Made by a program: the position numbers and the translations under genes
Source of the DNA: Neolentinus lepideus HHB14362 ss-1
Taxonomy: Eukaryota; Basidiomycota; Agaricomycetes; Gloeophyllales; Gloeophyllaceae
Direction: 5' to 3'
DNA: 64,000 bases
Assembly (NCBI GenBank): GCA_001632425.1
Contig: KV425560.1
Coordinates: 133,062 to 197,061 of the forward strand
Shown here: positions 60,601-64,000 of the stretch, piece by piece
How the letters are laid out: every line of letters starts with the position of its first letter
Numbering within the stretch: the stretch's first letter is position 1
Notes under the pieces: generated by a model
Databases searched by the model: none
What the model was told of the DNA's origin: nothing
The model's input: only the letters and a program-made list of their open reading frames with translations

Positions 60601-61073
60601 CTTCGATCTCCTCCGACAAGATGTTGTGGAAGAACTGTCATGGCAGCACGGCTTGAATGACTTCTACATGCCATATAAGATTCAGGTCTCGCGGTCACTC
60701 GTTGAGAAGGTGCGTGGCCTCCTAACCTGTATCCGATGGATGTTGACAGGCTCCTTCACCAGCTGGCCGCGATGGAGAAGGAGATCAAGGAGCGTGCCAA
60801 GAAGGAGGTGCAGAAGGAACAGCAGGAAACTGATGCTCCCATCATCAACCCAGCTTCACGACTGCTGCTGACGAACGGGTGAAGTGTTTCGTTTACTCAA
60901 TCCAGAATGCTTGCTGATTTTTTGTATTTAGTTTTGCTGGCCAGGCGCCGCCACCACCTATGATGAATGGTACAGGCTTTGGCATGGCACCGGTACGTAG
61001 TGTAGATCTGCTAGCGATGAAATTTGTCTGACTAGACTCTTGCAGCAAATGACGGGATATCCTAGTTTCTAGT
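54687..61073 (+). CDS. CHC1: Clathrin heavy chain
   Basis: Coat protein of endocytic and Golgi vesicles; three heavy chains form the triskelion. The start is [20 protein letters not shown], the N-terminal beta-propeller that binds adaptor clathrin-box motifs. It continues [15 protein letters not shown] and [18 protein letters not shown]. The rod is built of CHCR helical repeats (for example [59 protein letters not shown] stretches). The C-terminal trimerisation part ends [17 protein letters not shown] with a short PPPPMM linker. More than 20 short introns close in frame, and the total length is about the usual 1,680 residues. It looks intact. It shares its promoter with the minus-strand gene on the left. 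Confidence 0.97.
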
Positions 61074-61441
61074 CGTTCTCTAATATCTGTATATTTCGGA
61101 CTTGCATAGTACATTAATTCCCGGATTCTGTTGGGTATACATCTCTTTCTCAAACTCATAGAACGACATCAAGTCAATGAATGAGGAAAGCGAAGACGTT
61201 AAACAACGACTGGGTGAACGTCTAGCCGAGACGCTGAAAGGAGACCGAAAACGGGAAGGGTGATTAAGGGGAATAGGCTGGCTAGCTAGCTAGTGAGATG
61301 AAACGGTGGCAGAAATACAAATGGTATGACGTAAAGTCCAGGTGAGATATAGAGCATGGGCAACCAGAGCAGACGACATAAAGCAGCATGACAACGAAGT
61401 CCATAGAGTAGGAAAGCAGTGGCGGGAAGGAGTGGAAGGGA
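61074..61441. other. Convergent terminator region between clathrin heavy chain and Rho3
   Basis: Both neighbours end here, so 3' untranslated regions are expected. A GCTAGCTAGCTAG run lies near 61278-61292. No gene is visible. Confidence 0.45.
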
Positions 61442-62612
61442 TCACGATATTATACAACCGGCACTCCCGGTGCCTTTGGCTCGCGTGCCTAGTGAGACGC
61501 GCGCGGCCTCGTAGAAGACTTCGGCGACGCCGCGATTGTGCTTGGAACTACACTCTATGGGCGGCGATGGAGGGATCATCAAGAACTGGGTGATCATCAT
61601 AGGGGAGAAACGGACCTAGATAGCGTGAAGCTCGTATTCGTCGGGCCACTGTGAGCCCCTCTTCATACTGCACAGGATGTGTGCCGTATCGCGTGAGACG
61701 TTCCTTTGTTGAGCGATCGTCTCGCAAATCACATTTTAGTGCTGGAGATACCGAAATGAGATGGTTTATGAAAGGAATGGAAGATGGTCCATACCAACGA
61801 GAACAAGCTGGATGTGATGTAGACTGCTCAGTAACGTGTTCTGGAAGTATGAATGCGTCGTAGAACCGACCTTTACGCCTGGACAATACTCCAGGATTTC
61901 ATCAATCCACTATTATGGTCTCGGTCATCGTTTCACTCCAATGGCGAGTCTCTTTCTGCCACACACCTTTGCCTCTACGTTCTCTAGCGAAGTCGGATTA
62001 TCCACCTATATCGCAACATCAATGAGCACGATCCAGTAGTGCCACCATACATTGACGAACAGAGAAGCATATCATTACGACGTGGGTCTCTGCATAGCTG
62101 AGGGATCGCAATCGATCGAATTCTTCCTGGCCTACGTCCGATCTTGTTATGTCAGAGGTTCAACGTTCCCGTCTTCTCACTCCTGGCGGAAGCACATACC
62201 AGCTGTGTCCCATAAGCTCAGCTCCACCAACTGCTCGTCGACGTATAGGTCGTGCACATAATTTTCGAAGACGGTGGGCTCGCTGCATGACACGCCCAAT
62301 CGTACGGCATTCCCAGATAACAAAGGATGAATGTAACGCACTAGACTTGGGTGAAGAAGCCTCTGGTAAACACATTCAATAGCGACGTTTTGCCTAAAAC
62401 CGAAGAAATTTGATACACGTTAGTCAAGCTTCGCTGCACAATGTTTCAATGTCGTAACGCACCGCAAGCACCGTCACCACAGACTACGACCTTTCTCTGG
62501 ATCTAGAGCGGTATGTGATCAACGTCTGCAGTATTTGTATGAAAGAAAGAGTGCACACAGGTCTGCTGCGACCAAAGGACTGAGCGACGGAGGAGCTACC
62601 GCACAAGGGCAT
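61442..62612 (-). CDS. RHO3: Rho-type small GTPase, Rho3-like
   Basis: Ten exons join in frame to 209 residues. The P-loop is GDGACGKTS in [17 protein letters not shown]. Switch I shows [15 protein letters not shown] and switch [16 protein letters not shown]. Then come [29 protein letters not shown] (the usual TKxD becomes LKCD, as in Rho3) and [19 protein letters not shown]. The C-terminus is CIIS, a CAAX prenylation box. Rho3 controls exocytosis and actin polarity at growing tips. The N-terminus MPLCGSSS has a Cys that could be palmitoylated. One exon (61795-61807) is 13 bases long. The exons are so short that the gene is nearly invisible as open reading frames; the start at 62612 depends on a GTGTGC donor that keeps phase. 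Confidence 0.9.
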
Positions 62613-62848
62613 GACCGGGGAAATAGCAGGAGAACGCGTAACATGAGATACTGGACTCCTCGATTTGCAGTGCCCCTCTGCCCCATTTACGACATAATTC
62701 CTTCTTCCCTACAGTCACGTGTCACGAGGTATATTCACCGTAAACATTACACTGTATTATTTAATCTACACGAAAGCGAGACCCGAGACACGATAGAATA
62801 CAAGTTGAGAGCGATATATATCAACAACGAAAGAGCAAATCAAGATAA

Positions 62849-64000
62849 TCAAGACATAGTGAATCCTTCCACGAACTCCTGCCAGGTCGTCTGCATGCTT
62901 GCCTCCGGGCTTCCTGAACTCCTCTCCCTCTCCGTAGACATGTAACCATTCATGTGTGGCATAGAAGAAGAAGCATATGGGTAATCTGCACCATGCGTTG
63001 CGGGCGCGTAGTCGTACACGGGGAAGTATTGCGGGAAATAGGGTGCTTGCGCGTATCCGGCGCCATTGGTTGCTACGGGCGACTGCTGTTCGTATGACGT
63101 CGCCATCTGGTTGTTGGCAACATACGACATTGACAGCTGGCCAGCGTCATTATAATGCGAGGGTTCGACGTGCATAGATGTGCCGGCCATAGATCCTGCT
63201 TCCATCGAACTAGGTAGTGGCTCGAATGACCGCAGGTATTCCACCACAGTGGGATGCACTTGGCGATCTGTATTCGGTGTCAGAGGTAGAGGAACCACTG
63301 GGTTCAAGGTCGTCGGCGAACGCATCGAAGGTGGTGATCCGGAATCCTTCCGAGCGACGACCCGAGTTTTTCCGCCCAAAGTCGACAGTTCGTCATCGTC
63401 ATCGACAGGCGTGGGCGGCTCTGACGGTGACTGTGGCAAGCGCAGAGCAGTCGGCGAGGATTTGCCCTCCCGGAACGCCGCAAGACTGCTGTGCGCTTTC
63501 TCCTTCAACCTAAGCATTATAGTCTATTTCCGTCAATCTCAGATTAGCAAAAGTTCCTAGCACAACCACCACCAATAAACACGCACCAAAACTTTCTGCG
63601 CCCGAAAACCTCGAGCAGCCTTTGCAAACAGTTCACAGGCAGAATCTAACTGGACGAGAGCAGAAGGGGCAAGGCTCATAGACGGACAGCGTGTCACGAT
63701 AGATCCAAGAATAATCTGGGGAATCGGAAGATGAGATGTTGAGATCCAGATCAGTCCAGCAAGTTAGACTGCTTACGGCACAAGAGAACATATGTGTCCA
63801 CAAGAAGAAGATCCTTTCCGTTAGATCGGTCAGTTGCGAATGTAGATTGCGCATCAAGGCGACTAAGGAGCCCGCGCTTCGATATGCAGCAATGACTGAG
63901 GTGCCATAGGGACTCCCCAGAGGATCCTTCGGGTGGTCGCTTAGGGCCCTCGCGAAGAAGCTGCGGTGCATGTACAACAAGTCTGCAAAATCCAATGTCA
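62849..64000 (-). CDS. Probable fungal transcription factor, C-terminal part (5' end beyond window)
   Basis: Three visible exons join in frame. The first runs off the right edge and reads DFADLLYMHRSFFARALSDH, then SPYGTSVIAAYRSAGSLVAL and LTERIFFLWTHMFSCA. It continues IILGSIVTRCPSMSLAPSAL, VQLDSACELFAKAARGF, then TIMLRLKEKAHSSLAAFREG. The rest is a Ser/Pro/Tyr-rich tail ending WQEFVEGFTMS. The helical pattern resembles the middle-homology region of Zn2Cys6 regulators (Fungal_trans), whose DNA-binding zinc cluster would lie upstream of the window. The assignment is by resemblance only. The tail ends 237 bp from the Rho3 start, so transcription of the two minus-strand genes is in tandem. Confidence 0.65.

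Noticed and set aside
44429..62612. A functional cluster linking RhoGAP, Shr3, PQ-loop protein, clathrin and Rho3
   Set aside because: All are universal secretion or polarity genes, separated by unrelated genes (Psf1, mitochondrial protein) with mixed strands; chance adjacency is the simpler reading.
1..64000. CRISPR array, prophage or bacterial operon
   Set aside because: No regularly spaced repeats or polycistronic layout; introns throughout show nuclear fungal DNA.

Overview
The window reads as nuclear DNA of a filamentous basidiomycete, probably Agaricomycotina. Genes are single-copy eukaryotic housekeeping genes cut by many short introns (about 45-65 nt, GT...AG). Several are fungus-specific (the DASH subunit Hsk3, the permease chaperone Shr3, an Ecl1-type zinc protein), and the mobile DNA is a Ty1/copia element and a MITE. 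There is no operon structure; neighbours mostly share promoters or terminators.

Left part. Positions 1-6619 hold a minus-strand Ty1/copia retrotransposon whose 3' LTR is cut by the window edge. It has a polypurine tract, a primer site matching the initiator tRNA-Met anticodon arm, and a gag-pol frame broken by five in-frame TGA codons, a frameshift and a 1.3 kb insertion (2619-3925) that looks like a solo LTR. Intergenic DNA with a 203 bp TA-flanked MITE (7930-8132) follows.

Middle part. Genes in order: Hsk3 (-), AATF/Bfr2 (-), a large acidic protein of unknown function (+), pyruvate carboxylase (+, 24 introns), nitronate monooxygenase (-), SmB (+). Then comes a mostly empty stretch (24.1-29.7 kb), an Ecl1-like zinc protein (-), and 7.5 kb without a recognisable gene (31.0-38.5 kb).

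Right part. This is gene-dense: a SET-domain methyltransferase (-), mitochondrial-type iron-sulfur L-serine dehydratase (-), a PX-PH-RhoGAP protein (+), Shr3 (+), a PQ-loop membrane protein (+), GINS subunit Psf1 (+), an unknown mitochondrial protein (-), clathrin heavy chain (+), a Rho3-type GTPase (-) that is fragmented by nine introns, and the 3' part of a probable fungal transcription factor (-) running off the right edge.

The genes do not form a pathway cluster. Themes are secretion and polarity (RhoGAP, Rho3, clathrin, Shr3, PQ-loop), chromosome biology (Hsk3, Psf1), RNA and ribosomes (SmB, AATF) and central metabolism (pyruvate carboxylase, serine dehydratase). I found no system that is clearly new. 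The most informative signals are the CpG-to-TpG decay of the retrotransposon, the very small exons, and the two long gene-free tracts. Gene models were spliced by eye, so exon borders are approximate unless stated.
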